Shown here in pieces: positions 18,756 to 28,305 of a stretch of 28,305 bases of DNA. The stretch covers positions 1,618,171 to 1,646,475 of the forward strand of contig BFEA01000004.1 in NCBI GenBank assembly GCA_003427395.1. The letters run 5' to 3'. The stretch is from Chara braunii. Taxonomy: Eukaryota > Streptophyta > Charophyceae > Charales > Characeae. Every line of letters starts with the position of its first letter. The first letter of the stretch is position 1. The position numbers and the translations under genes were made by a program. The notes below the pieces were generated by a model. That model was not told the origin of the DNA, did no database searches, and was given only the letters and a program-made list of their open reading frames with translations.

Positions 18756-20179
18756 TACTGAAGTTACCTCAATAAAGAAAGGAAAAATTGGGCAATAGTG
18801 GAGAGGGGGAGAACAATTGGAACCCCTTTTTTATCCCATCAATCAATCCTGTGGTCGGGGTCGTCCGGAAAAAAAAAAACAAGGGGGATAGCCCATAGAA
18901 CCTTCAATCCTTCGGCTTTTTCCCATTGTGCCCCGTAGCTCCATTGTCGCCAGCAGTTGGTCTCGATCCATGTATGCGCAATTTGATAGTCAAACGTCAT
19001 AACCTATAGTACTAGGTCCATAGTTGGTTGTAGCAGGTGCGAATTTAATTATAAAGTGCATCTGCCCCAGTCTAGACTTGTCGGATTGCACTAAAGGTCG
19101 CACTTTGGCCCACAGGTCACTCCTACAATCATTACACGCCCGCACTTGCCGTTTGGAGGGGCCGGTTTTACTCGTGGTCACACATATAGCAAAAGCGCAC
19201 ATTCGACGATAATTTTATCCCTCTCAATCGGCTACTCCCTAAAAAAATGCACTCTTTACTACCTCGGTGTCGGAAAATCCCGACTTTCACTCATACCACA
19301 CACCGTTCTCGTCCATTTTGCTAAGGTCATTGGTGGTTTTTACTGCCAACCAAAACATGACCAACCTAAATACACAACACACTTCACACTACGTGGCCCC
19401 TAGACGCCACGTCAGGTAAGTCAACAAACTCATCTCTGATCACGATTTTGATAGTTAACCTCAACATCTACCTTAACATCGCCAGTGTCTACGTGCACAC
19501 GATTAATGTGTGCGATCAAAATTTTATTCTTTTTTTAGCACGCACTTTTGTGCGAGGTTGCTAATTATAACATTAGTTTACTAAATCATCAGACGTCTGC
19601 TTAAAACCGCACGCGCCCTCAAATTGTACGCTCACACACTCTTTGATCTAGCCATAGGCGCGCTTGCCATTCAGACTTTTAAGAGTCGGGTCTGGTTGTG
19701 CGAAAATGTGTTACTCTCTCAAATATCATCAAAGATGTGTCTTGTGTGAGACGCAAAAATACGGACAAATACCATTAAAGGGTATTCGTGCCGATAACGC
19801 AAGTCTGGTTGCTTGTCCCGACAAGCATGAGATGCAATAATCATAATGATGCAAAGTTGTGCTAGAGAGCAGGAGACTATTTAAAGGACCCTTACGTACT
19901 CTACTAAACCTTGAACGCACTATAAAGTCGATCTCAAACACAACCTATCAAACTACTAGAAACAAAATAGCAAAACAACCTAACTAGTAACGTAAAACAG
20001 TGTAACAATGAAATGGAAAAAAAAAATGATAGTAGCAAAAGCAGAAAGCACAATACCTCCTAGAGATAGAAACCCCTCTGAGGGGAATGGGGCCTTACTT
20101 GAAAAGGAAAAACTTTGAAAAATAGAAAGAGACCATATAAATGAGCAAAAAAGACTCACCGACATGACTGATAATAAAC
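18756..20179. other. No gene seen
   Basis: No domain, RNA or long repeat is recognised. Only short stems occur: GCACAC/GTGTGC (about 19493-19512) and CGCAC/GTGCG (about 19543-19556). Confidence 0.5.
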
Positions 20180-20480
20180 CTACAAGAGGACTCACCCCCA
20201 CTAGGCCAGCGAGCTAACTAGTAGAGGAGGTTGGTTGTAGAGAAGTTTTGTTGGGCCTGCCCAAGGGGCTTCAATCAGAGAGCATCTTGAGCAGGCCCAA
20301 GGACAAACCTATTACTAGTTCAAGGAGAATCAAATTAAAGATAATTTAAGTATTGCAAGGATGAACTCAAATCCTCACGCTCGGCAGGAGAAGAGCTCAC
20401 AGGGGAGGTTGGTTGGGTTTGTCCTGAATGCCTAAACCAACAAGAATCTAGAGTAGACAAAAAAACATATTTATTATTGG
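20180..20480. repeat. Diverged about 178-bp duplicate with 10-bp hairpin
   Basis: The block GAGGTTGGTTG occurs at 20227 and 20405, with further matches before it (CAAG.GGA.CTCA..., GAGCT) and after it (TTTGT, AACC, TATT.A). Copy 1 holds a perfect 10-bp inverted pair TTGGGCCTGC/GCAGGCCCAA (20251-20260 with 20291-20300). Copy 2 holds a weaker stem (GTTGGGTTT/AAACCAAC). It lies just past the 3' end of the minus-strand LINE relic and may be its 3' flank. Confidence 0.5.
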
Positions 20481-20499
20481 TAAAGTCATAAGTGACAAA

Positions 20500-20940
20500 G
20501 TTAGGAAACATGGCCTAAGCACGTGCAAGAAAGAAGTTTGAAGTAACTAGAGTTGCCCAGTGCTTACGGAGGAAATCAACTTCAATACGATGTCGAATGT
20601 TCAGGATAGTCTGGCGTTGGAGATGAACCATCGATGAGGCCTCGTTCTTTCGCCCAGGCTGCTAAGATGGCAGCACGAGTAAACTTTGACACATACAAAG
20701 CAGAAGCCGACCAGTTTTTCAGGTTTTATCTCGAGAGAATGTGAGCAGTGAGGTCATAAGAGAGGATAGGGGGAGAGGGTCCTTGACATAAAAGTGATCA
20801 TGCCCAACAAAAAACACGTTGCAGAGGGCAATTGACCCAAAGATGTAGAAAATCCTCAGCTCCCAAGCAATAGGCACAACAAGATGAGTCGTAAGCCACA
20901 AGCGTGAAACCATCTTGGCATGAGGAAGTCCACGGACTAT
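20500..20940 (-). pseudogene. LINE 3' end, zinc-binding region (second copy of 8.3-9.1 kb family)
   Basis: Read on the minus strand, blocks appear in the order expected for a LINE ORF2 tail. GLPHAKMVSRLWL comes first. It is followed, after a frameshift, by CCAYCLGAEDFLHLWVNC PL with an intact zf-RVT C-x2-C-H-C set (second and third Cys at 20876-20878 and 20867-20869, His at 20843-20845, last Cys at 20828-20830). Then comes FTRAAILAAWAKERGLID (20630-20683), the W..lRaailwa.W.ERn block. Last is TILNIRHRIEVDFLRKHWAT (about 20551-20613). The final block aligns with the 8.3-9.1 kb relic around D-x-L-x-KHWAT, and the zinc block shares LWV.CPL. The blocks lie in three different frames with stops between them, so it is dead. 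A poly-T at about 20950-20967 disrupts the upstream part. Confidence 0.75.
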
Positions 20941-20960
20941 GTCACAAAATTAAAAAAAAA

Positions 20961-22897
20961 AAAAAAATTATCCACAATCCGAGTGTCTGTGCAAAAATAA
21001 CTTCCCTCTTCACTCATTTTTGTTTAAGGTTGGCTATGATGTAAAAGTTGGGTGCACGAAGTTGGTAGAGACGTTATCTCACCTACTTTTTGAATACCTA
21101 TACCCTAGGGCAAACCCTATAGGAAACAACATCTTGCTTTTCGGGTTTAAAAGTTCCGTGTCAATCTAAGGGGTCCTTTAGTGGCTGAGTTGACTTGGGG
21201 GATTGACCTAAAAGAGAGGGATTGCCTGATTGTAAGAGGTTTGAGGGTGTGTAAGACGAAGAATTAGTGTGAGCAAAGCGGTAACTCTGTGTGCATTGGA
21301 TAATCCTCGTGATGTCTTGTGTATGTGTCGCAAATCAATGGGTTTTCATATCGATTCAACTCAATGGAAATGACTTCTTATTATGGGTTTGATCCATTAT
21401 GGCTTCGATCTGGACTCTCAAATGATATGCACCATTTTATTTGCTTGGATGAAGGACTTTGACTTTGATTTGGATTGAGAGGCTAAGGGCGTACCTCTCT
21501 TTTGTATTGCTACTGGCTAAGAGTCCACCTCCTTTGATACCTGATCGAGGGCATTGACTCTTTGTGTTTTCTTGTTCTTGTTTTTAGTTTTTGTTAAATG
21601 TAGTGACATCTCCTCACCTTGCTTATCTATGGGCTTAGTCCCGACTCCTCGATATGTAGAGTTGATACCCGACCCGCATCCGAGTCGAGGGAATCGTTCG
21701 CCTATCGATAATTCAGTCAATAATATAAGTTCATGCCTCCTTGTTATATTTAAGGCTGCGCATGTCCATGCGAGCCTCAGAGTAAGGGGTCACATTCGAC
21801 CAATATCTAATAGAGTCGCTAGGTAAATATCACGTGATCCCACTTAGGAGTTTTGCGCCCTAAGTGGTGGTTTGTGGCCAACCTAACAGTCGAGCATATT
21901 ACCATATGTTTCCCCTATGCTGTAGTGACTATAGCAATGCCCAAGGTTAGTCCACCTCTAACGTGGCATGTAACGGTCACCACACATGGGTCTGTCACTC
22001 GGTAGGGATACACCCACTTAAGGATTATGACAACTCCTCAGGTGGAGATAAGTTGTACCTCGCGGAACCCTGTTATGTCGAAAAAATCAACGAGAAGTAC
22101 AGTTGGCACACTTGGTCGGAGCGACACCCTGCTCTTTGCACATCCGCAACATACCAAACCATGTTCTGTGTGAAACACTTAGGAGGACCCTCGTGCATTG
22201 CACACCTTGATGCATAACCAGGTCGATGCACTCGACAAATAGCCGTGATGTTGAAAATCCTCAAATAGTCGTCCGCTTGATTCATGTGTGATATGTCAAA
22301 AATCGTACAAGGGTAATTGTTCTTATTGCCACTTATGCTTGTCACCGTATGAAAGTCCAGATCACAAAACTGGCACACCATCGTTCCCCTCCTAATCATA
22401 TACTTTTAGAGAGGCAATTTTGATATTCACACGGCACGTACTCGTATCTAGACCACAATATGGTCATCACCCTACCTAGTTGATAATCATCCCCATGCGC
22501 AAGTAATGTCAGTATTTCACCAGTATTTCGGCCACATACAACAACCACGTCCAATCACCTTGTTCTAGTGTCCAAAAATCTATAATATCACATACATAAA
22601 AAAGTACAACTGATAAAATTTAACACAGGCAAAAAAATTGCAAAAATTAAAAAAAATATTTTTATGACAAAAAATAATAAAAATAACAAAATCAGTGACG
22701 ACTCTCGTACGGTCATCTAGGAAGGCTATCCAGGCAACCCGCAATTTGTACCCATGTCATTATTTTTATAGCATTTTTTTTTTTTTTATGGGGGGGCCTC
22801 CTAGTTGATAATATTATTCATCTTAGTGAGTAAGTTGAGTATTCTAGCATCTTGCATTCTATAAAAAAACATTTTGCGATCTCTACTACATCACCTT
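20961..22897. other. No gene recognised
   Basis: Opposing frames at 21963-22217 (plus) and 22073-22399 (minus) are moderately long but carry no known motif. One perfect 9-bp hairpin, CCACTTAGG/CCTAAGTGG, lies at 21840-21867. Poly-T (about 22777-22789) precedes the RT fragment. Confidence 0.45.
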
Positions 22898-23488
22898 CTA
22901 TTTTTGTATTGTTGAATATTTGATGTAGCATTCTAAGGCACCTTCTACTGCCTTAGTTTTTTCTACATCAAAACTCTTGAAATGCGTGATTGTGTGAAAG
23001 TGCCTACAATACCCATCTAGGAATGTTTTCCGATTCTTCATCTGATGCACTTTAGGAGGTTTTTTCATCTTGCTTACAAACTATTGTTTCAGGATACTTC
23101 AATTCACTTTTCATCATAATGATTGTACACTTAAGTTCCAAAGATGAGTGAAAGCAAGTAAATAAAATATGAATAAGTTTATTTGCTCATTGAGTGTCTT
23201 CCTTCTTGCCATCCGAAATTCAAATACGTCATCCACAAAACGAATACCCTGGGTGTATCTTTTATCAATCCCCAATGATTTCTTCCAATAATACTTGTTA
23301 AAATTGCATATCAAATTAACGATTGGCGAGCTTGACCCTTTGCCCATTGAAACCTCTTTTATGTGTCGCAGCAACTTACCTTGTACCTGAAAATATGCAT
23401 GTGAAATGTCAATGTGGGTGATAGGTATTGATAAAATGTTACACCCATCTTTCTGCCTTTGCTTATTCTTGGGTAGCACCCCGTACAC
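22898..23488 (-). pseudogene. Reverse transcriptase fragment, Penelope-like
   Basis: The uninterrupted part (23488-23114, 124 codons) contains YFQVQGKLLRHIKEVSMGKG followed by SSSPIVNLIC (residues 32-61) and, 23 residues later, IRFVDDVFEF (residues 82-91). These fit RT motif 4 (G..MG...SP..AnL) and motif 5 (the [YF]xDD catalytic box; FVDD at 23239-23228). The spacing and the FVDD/RFvDD form resemble Penelope-like elements and related algal RTs more than LINE or LTR RTs (which usually have YADD/YVDD). The same frame continues past four stops to 22898 with KTFLDGYCRHFHTITHFKSF (22994-23029 region), plausibly the thumb-proximal region. A GIY-YIG endonuclease was not found. Upstream RT motifs 1-3 are missing, so it is a truncated, decayed copy. 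RT identity is strong, Penelope assignment moderate. Confidence 0.78.
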
Positions 23489-23623
23489 GTGCGAACCAAA
23501 AATTGCTCATATGTGTACGTAAATATATATATGAAACTCCGACGAAACAGTTTGTCACAGCCCCTCGTTTGTTGTCCTCTTCTCCCTCTCTGCCTACGGT
23601 TTACCGGGCAGTTCTATTTGACG

Positions 23624-23708
23624 ATATATATATATGTATATATATATGTATATATATATGTATATATATATGTATATATATATGTATATATATATGTATA
23701 TATATATG
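23624..23708. repeat. (TATATATATG)n decamer array, 8 units
   Basis: Perfect 10-bp units in tandem. The IYVYIYVYI and YMYIYMYIY frames are translations of it. Confidence 0.97.
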
Positions 23709-25067
23709 AAAAAAACTTATGTTGTGCAGCATAATAATACAAACAACTTTTTTTCGGGAGTCGTACCCGAATTCCCAACCAATATAGATTTAAAATTTAA
23801 AAACCTTAGTGAAAATTAAAAAATAAAAATAAAATAAAAATATTTTTGAATAGTTTTTCACTTTATATTATAATATTAATTTTCTTGTAGTTATTGATTT
23901 CTTACTTGAGTTTGGTTGGGAATTCGGGGATGATTCCTGAACAAAAGTTGTTTATATTATGTTTCTGCATAACATATTTTTGTTACAGAGGTTTGTTTTT
24001 ATTTTTTAAATATTTTTTTCTTGTTTTTTTGTTTCAATTATTTAAATTTATTTGTTTTTTTTGTCTTTGATTTTTAACTCGAGTTTGATACAGACTTTTG
24101 GGATGAGTTCCAAACAAAAATTATTTGAAATATCATTTTGCACAATATTTTTTTTTTTTCCATATTTTTTTCGTATTCCCACATACAGGAGAACGTGTAT
24201 AAGGTGGGAGGTGTAGATCTTCACCCATATTCCATTTTGTCATTCAATCCCTCTGTCCGTCTGTCTGTCTATCTGTTTCTCTCTCTTTCGTGCGAGTGCT
24301 TCGTACAATTGCTTTGACTATTGTAGGGTTGCGTTCTCCGCACCAATTCGGTAATCAACGTTTAACATGCTTCCATCGACCAATTTGAGCCAAAACGAAC
24401 GACCGGCATAACGAGCAATGAAAATGCCCAGGGTGTATAAACGCATCATTTACAACTTACTAACAACTAAAATGGTATCTTCTTATAACGATAGAAGTCT
24501 CAACACCATTCCGGACAACCAGTCGACAACCTTCCCGCAAACGCAATAGCCACAGGGGTTTCGGTGACACCATACAACACTGTGTTATTCCCATGAATCG
24601 AGGGTCCCTGAGGCGCCATCTGCCGCACTGTGGTAGCTAACTGCCCCGACAACACTAAGATGGACTAAGCCCCCGATTGTTGTTCGGTATTCGAGGGTTG
24701 AGGGCAATGCCGTTATTGAGTACGTAGCGCATCATGGGTGGGTTTTATACCCTTGAGTCAATTTTTTCGTCCTTCGTTATACTGGTCTTCCCTTCATGTT
24801 CAAAGGGTAGTTGAAAAGGTGATGAATTTGCTGGTGGGGCAATTCATGGGGAACGGGCAGTTATTGCTTGCAGAGGGCCGGTAGCTGCCCGTAGGAGGCC
24901 GGTGAGGCCACGGTCCTTGAGATGAACATTTCAAAATCGAAACGACGTGGGTCCGCTTTTCTGGAATAGAAGGGTACCTCAAATAAACCGCGTACGTGGT
25001 GTATTTGAAAAGAAGATGTATTCGAATTCGAAAAAGAAAAAACACTGGTATTTGAATAGAACATTAC
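23709..25067. other. AT-rich then mixed spacer, no gene
   Basis: AT-rich to about 24180 with many T-runs; the two related phrases GGGAATTCGGGGATGATTCCTGAACAAA (about 23919-23946) and the one at about 24098-24118 suggest an old duplication. A short (TCTG)n run lies at about 24256-24280. After 24290 the base composition rises, but no coding signal is seen. Confidence 0.45.
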
Positions 25068-25263
25068 CTTTTTTTTTTTTCTTTTTTTTTTTTGAGGTTA
25101 GCGCCTGCCCTTGTGCTCCCCGCCACTGTCATCCTGTATGCTGCAATGTTTTTTTTTTTTTTGTTCTCTCTCTCTTTCTCTCTCTTTCTCTCTCTCTTAC
25201 ATACACACACACACACACACACACTCACAGACTCAGTCTCACATACACATGTGCACACACACA

Positions 25264-25300
<37 letters not shown>
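25068..25300. repeat. Compound microsatellites: poly-T, (CT)n and (CA)n
   Basis: Poly-T at about 25070-25092 and 25150-25162, (CT)n at about 25165-25198, and (CA)n at about 25203-25222 and 25255-25300 with ACATAC interruptions. All the His-Thr and Cys-Val frames here are artefacts. Confidence 0.95.
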
Positions 25301-25302
<2 letters not shown>

Positions 25303-25469
25303 TTTCTTCCCTCGTCCCCAAAAGTTATGCTTCAGCCCACTAGTTGACTTACGACAGAATGCTCCTATCTATTAGTGGGGAGCGACACCTGCTGGAAACC
25401 GGGTCTAGCGTTCGATGCACATTGTGAATAAGCACCAGCCGCGACCCCCCACACGCATACTCATGGAGT

Positions 25470-25904
25470 TTTTTTTTTTTTTTTTGTATTTTTTTTTTAA
25501 TTTTTTTTTTATAAAGCTATATTCTTCTCTCAATTTCACCTCACACTACCTACCTACCACTAGTCCTAATTGTAGGCAATCGGGGAACCTCGTAGCAGCC
25601 AGATCCGTGTTCACGAGAGAACATGCGGGGGCTGCCCCCGACCTGCAGGTGGGCGATACCGGCTAGGGGACAACCGGTAGCATAAGGTACCATGCCAACA
25701 GGACCAATCCCTGTGCCTCCCCTCAGGTCCCCTCCCCTACGAACATCAGCAGACTCTGCTCAATGCCGATCGGGGGATCCAGTGGTCTATCTCTAGGTGG
25801 CGGTCGCCAAGCATGCCCAGGAAAGTACATGAGGCCAATGGGGATTGAACCCACGACCTCCTGAATGCCATTTGCGAGCCTTACCAACTGAGTTAGGCCC
25901 CTGG
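25470..25904 (-). mobile_element. tRNA-derived SINE with A-tail
   Basis: On the minus strand the element starts with a tRNA-like head, GGGGCCTAACTCAGTTGG, containing box A (TAACTCAGTTGG, plus 25884-25895). After 44 bases comes box B, GGTTCAATCCC (plus 25841-25851), in a T-arm that pairs GTGGG with CCCAT. The acceptor strands GGGGCCT and TGGCCTC pair at 6 of 7 positions counting a G-T. The D and anticodon arms do not fold well, so it is not a working tRNA. A GC-rich, non-tRNA body of about 320 bases follows and ends in ATAGCTTTATAAAAAAAAAA and a long A-rich tail. This head-body-tail order is diagnostic of a SINE transcribed by RNA polymerase III. TGGAGTT at 25464-25470 and at 25902-25908 is a possible short target duplication, weakened by the adjoining T-run. 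Confidence 0.8.
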
Positions 25905-26015
25905 AGTTGTGTATAGCAAAAATGACAAAAAATAAACACAGCATAATCACTACCTTAGGCCTCCCCAACCACATCAACAAACAAACTATGGCCTGCACAC
26001 CCGTGGCCTCACAGT

Positions 26016-26065
26016 AAGTCTGTAGAGATGCTACGGACACAAGTCAGTAGAGACGCTATGGACAC
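26016..26065 (+). repeat. 25-bp tandem duplication
   Basis: AAGTCTGTAGAGATGCTACG with GACAC, then AAGTCAGTAGAGACGCTATG with GACAC: two adjacent 25-base units differing at three positions. It lies about 110 bases 5' of the SINE head. Confidence 0.9.
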
Positions 26066-26970
26066 TCTTCTGATCTGATGGCGTTATTATGGTCTGTTCC
26101 CCGGCTAGAGGCCAGGGGTAGGCTCGGTAGGTGCGGTAGGCAAGGGTGGGTTGCGTGATTGAGAACTAACCGTCCGATCTGATCCTCGCTACCTATCTTA
26201 TGGAAGAAGGGTGGGACGCGCTTTGGGGAGGGACAGGCGGGGCTGACCCTCGCATCAAAACGCGCCATACGCGCGGCATGTCCTGTATGTGGGACCTGTG
26301 GTCGGCTTGCCTGGCGAACGCTCATGAGGCACATTATGACATGCGCGACGTGTGCGACAACTACGACACAAAACAAATACCCACCCACCGCTTGTGAACT
26401 TTCCGAACTATTTATATTTATATATATTTATTATTGTTACTCTTTTCTGTATCTCTTTTTACCTTTTTCCTATTGGCTGCAAAGTAACCAAGGTCTATTC
26501 TGTGATTGGCTGGTGTGAGGTGTTTTCGGCCCTGCGCGGCGAATTTCGCCTCCCTACCTGCTCTTCTGTCTCGTACCGTAGGTAACGGTGTTTTCGCCGG
26601 CGGGTCGTCCGCGCTTCGCTCCACTCAATCGTATCTTCGGCTAGAAAGTGGAAAGATACAGGAGCCTTTTTTTTGTCGTTCTCGCATTTGGTTGTTGGAG
26701 CACGAGGGCCATCGGCAGCTATGGTAGCGGATGATACCCCTCAGCAGGTAGGGGGAAGTTCCGATGAGTACCATCGCTGAAACGGCACCCTTCAAGCGAT
26801 CATCCATGAACTGCCGGTTGTGGCACGGCAGCAATCTCCGCGGCTTCCTGGGGGCGGAGATAGAGAGAGTGAGCTGGCGCCTCTGGGAAGGAAAACACGT
26901 CGTGCCTGTGTGAACCATGTGCGGTGCTCGTGCTCTTTTGTGCTTATTGTACGGGGAGAAGGGCGAGAGG
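26066..26970. other. Mixed, later GC-richer DNA; no gene defended
   Basis: Inverted CCAAT motifs (ATTGG at about 26472 and 26506) and an AT-rich patch (26408-26440) sit before CpG-rich sequence, which could be promoter-like. ATGGTAGCGGATGATACCCC (from about 26720) is followed by CAGGTAGGG, a possible short first exon and splice donor, but nothing confirms it. Confidence 0.3.
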
Positions 26971-27010
26971 GTGGGTTGGGTGTGTCGTGGGTGGGTTGGG
27001 TGTGTCGTGG
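26971..27010 (+). repeat. Perfect 20-bp tandem dimer, G-rich
   Basis: GTGGGTTGGGTGTGTCGTGG occurs twice with no mismatch. Together with the following GGGGGG it offers at least five G-triplets with loops of 1-8 bases on the plus strand, so quadruplex formation is possible. Confidence 0.95.
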
Positions 27011-28305
27011 GGGGTGGAGAAGGGGGCGGAGAGACTGTCATAGCCCGCACTGGTGTCTTCGCTGCCATCTCCTTGTCGACTTGAGGTATTGTCATCGTGA
27101 TTTCGCTGTTCTGGCTCTGTGCTTATACGCCGCGTGTGAAGCTGGTTACTGAGTGGGGCGGGAGCGGGGCCGGGGGCGCAGTTGCGAGGGGAGCAACCGA
27201 GGCGGTTGGCGCGCCCTCGCGGCGCGCAGTAGGGCCGGTCGCGGCCTGCAGCAGCGGTGGCGCTGGGCGCGCGCGACCAGCTCTCCCTCTCTTTCGCGCA
27301 CACACAACCACGACACAGGCACAGACACCCCCGCGGCCGTACTATACGACGAATTTCGCCCTGTTTTTTGAATTGGTGCAGTGATCACCAGCGACCTTTC
27401 AATGATGAGTTATGTCTACCTACCGGTAGACGGCGGATCGAGCCGGGCCCGCCTGCGCGCTGCTGCGGCACACTGGTTGTTCGCGGCTCTGATCGCGCAA
27501 GCTACTGCGGAGGAAGCAAGGGAGTGAAGCTGTCTGACGGGGTGGGTGCGCACGTTGTGCGCGGAGATGCCCTTCAAACTGTCGATGGGGCCCGTTGTTA
27601 AATGCGTCATCGTCGCCGATGCGGTCTCAGGTAGTCTCTAAGCTAGGGCTGAGTGCCACGTGGCGCATTTCTGAGGGCTTACTGCCCCCAGAGCGGCGCC
27701 CAAGGGAGGGTGTGAGAGTGGGGCGAAAATGTTCGCCGTTTGTGTTAGGGCTTGGGGTTTTTGTCTTTTTTCCACGAACAAGAAAGAACAAGAAAGAAAT
27801 GTGGAGCGAGTGTAAGAAAGGCAACCTGTGCGATGGTGTACGCCTTATATTTGCCATTTTGGCGCGCTTATTAGTGGGAGGCTAGTCCTGCCCTCATGAC
27901 AGACCGGTCGCTTGTCCACGTTCCTTGGTTGCCGGTTTTCTCCCCTCAAGCCCTTAATCCTCCCATCTTCAGCCCATTGATTGATTAGGCCCTCTGGTCA
28001 TTGGGCGGCAGGAATCTTCCTGTGTGTAGGCTAATCAGGGAAATCGGCAGATCCGCGTCTTCGTGTCCTGGCCTGTCGTGTCTGGTCCTAATTCCCTTCT
28101 CCTCTTCTCAATTGGTTTTCCATTGTTCTGATTTCGTCCTACGTTCATGTAGATTACGTTTGTTTTTCCTTTTTTTTAAACGCCTTTTCGTTTTGTTTTC
28201 TTCACATCTCCCATCCGACCCGCTGTCCTCTTCCTCCGCCGTTTCTTTCCTATTGGCGTCCTCAATAATTTCCTTATCCAAGATCACCGTTGGTTAAGCT
28301 CTCCC
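27011..28305. other. GC/CpG-rich to pyrimidine-rich DNA, promoter-like
   Basis: Open frames on both strands are long because stops are rare in GC-rich DNA; none shows a domain. A GTCTACC/GGTAGAC hairpin lies at 27414-27431. A perfect 10-base dimer GAACAAGAAA lies at 27776-27795. The last 250 bases are pyrimidine-rich on the plus strand, as in some plant 5' leaders. A gene may begin at or beyond the window end. Confidence 0.35.
27655..27664. promoter_or_regulatory. G-box (GCCACGTGGC)
   Basis: The perfect palindrome GCCACGTGGC contains the CACGTG core bound by bZIP and bHLH factors in plants. It lies in the GC-rich block. A 10-base site can occur by chance and no target gene is identified, so a regulatory role is only a suggestion. 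Confidence 0.3.

Noticed and set aside
21963-22399. Opposing frames with Cys/His residues, considered as a zinc-finger transposase fragment
   Set aside because: Cys and His spacing does not fit BED, MULE or other finger patterns that I know; no further support.
23428-23734. Frames made of Ile/Tyr/Val/Cys repeats
   Set aside because: Translation of the TATATATATG array.
24947-25375. 142-codon frame and its minus-strand Cys-Val partner
   Set aside because: Translation of poly-T, CT and CA microsatellites.
25831-25904. Functional tRNA gene on the minus strand
   Set aside because: The T-arm and boxes are good, but the anticodon and D arms do not pair and the sequence continues into a SINE body with an A-tail, so it is a SINE head.
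26625-27610. Several 90-156 codon frames on both strands in the GC-rich block
   Set aside because: Frames overlap on both strands at equal length as expected from low stop frequency in GC-rich DNA; no domain or consistent splice pattern.

Overview
This window looks like gene-poor, repeat-rich nuclear DNA from a eukaryote that carries plastid-type sequence, most likely a plant or green/streptophyte alga. The evidence is long microsatellites and homopolymers, degenerate non-LTR and Penelope-like reverse transcriptase fragments, a tRNA-derived SINE with an A-tail, and a fossil of plastid/cyanobacterial-type 23S rRNA. I found no intact host protein-coding gene that I can defend. Most long open frames are translations of simple repeats, satellites or GC-rich DNA. 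The lineage is inference; Penelope-like and group II-type fragments fit a non-angiosperm better than a typical flowering plant.

Layout. 1-1.1 kb: (CT)n tract, GC-rich unannotated DNA and a G-rich purine tract. 1.67-1.87 kb: fragment of a group II intron-type reverse transcriptase. 3.2-4.3 kb: a roughly 215-bp tandem repeat with tRNA-like internal boxes, flanked by an inverted 17-bp motif. 5.0-5.6 kb: one inverted and three direct copies of a roughly 200-bp repeat. 6.35-7.06 kb: a duplicated roughly 287-bp unit with poly-C and a palindromic TTGTATTCGAATACAA satellite. 8.3-9.1 kb: 3' end of a LINE pseudogene. 10.1-10.65 kb: hairpin-bearing, A-tailed sequence. 11.2-11.34 kb: 23S rRNA fragment, followed by about 1 kb of strong hairpins that ends in three abutting stem-loops (12.18-12.31 kb). 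12.88-15.46 kb: two copies of a foldback repeat bracketing a 61-bp satellite. 16-19 kb: sparse sequence with one long hairpin and one 65-bp inverted repeat. 20.5-20.94 kb (minus): a second copy of the same LINE 3' end, with an intact Cys-Cys-His-Cys motif. 22.9-23.5 kb (minus): Penelope-like reverse transcriptase fragment with an FVDD box. 23.6-25.3 kb: microsatellites. 25.47-25.9 kb (minus): SINE. 26.4-28.3 kb: GC-rich, promoter-like DNA with no convincing coding exon.

The recognisable parts are independent mobile-element and organelle-derived debris rather than a pathway. The most unusual structures are the hairpin array next to the plastid rRNA fossil, the foldback-bracketed 61-bp satellite, and the palindromic 6.5-7.0 kb repeat.
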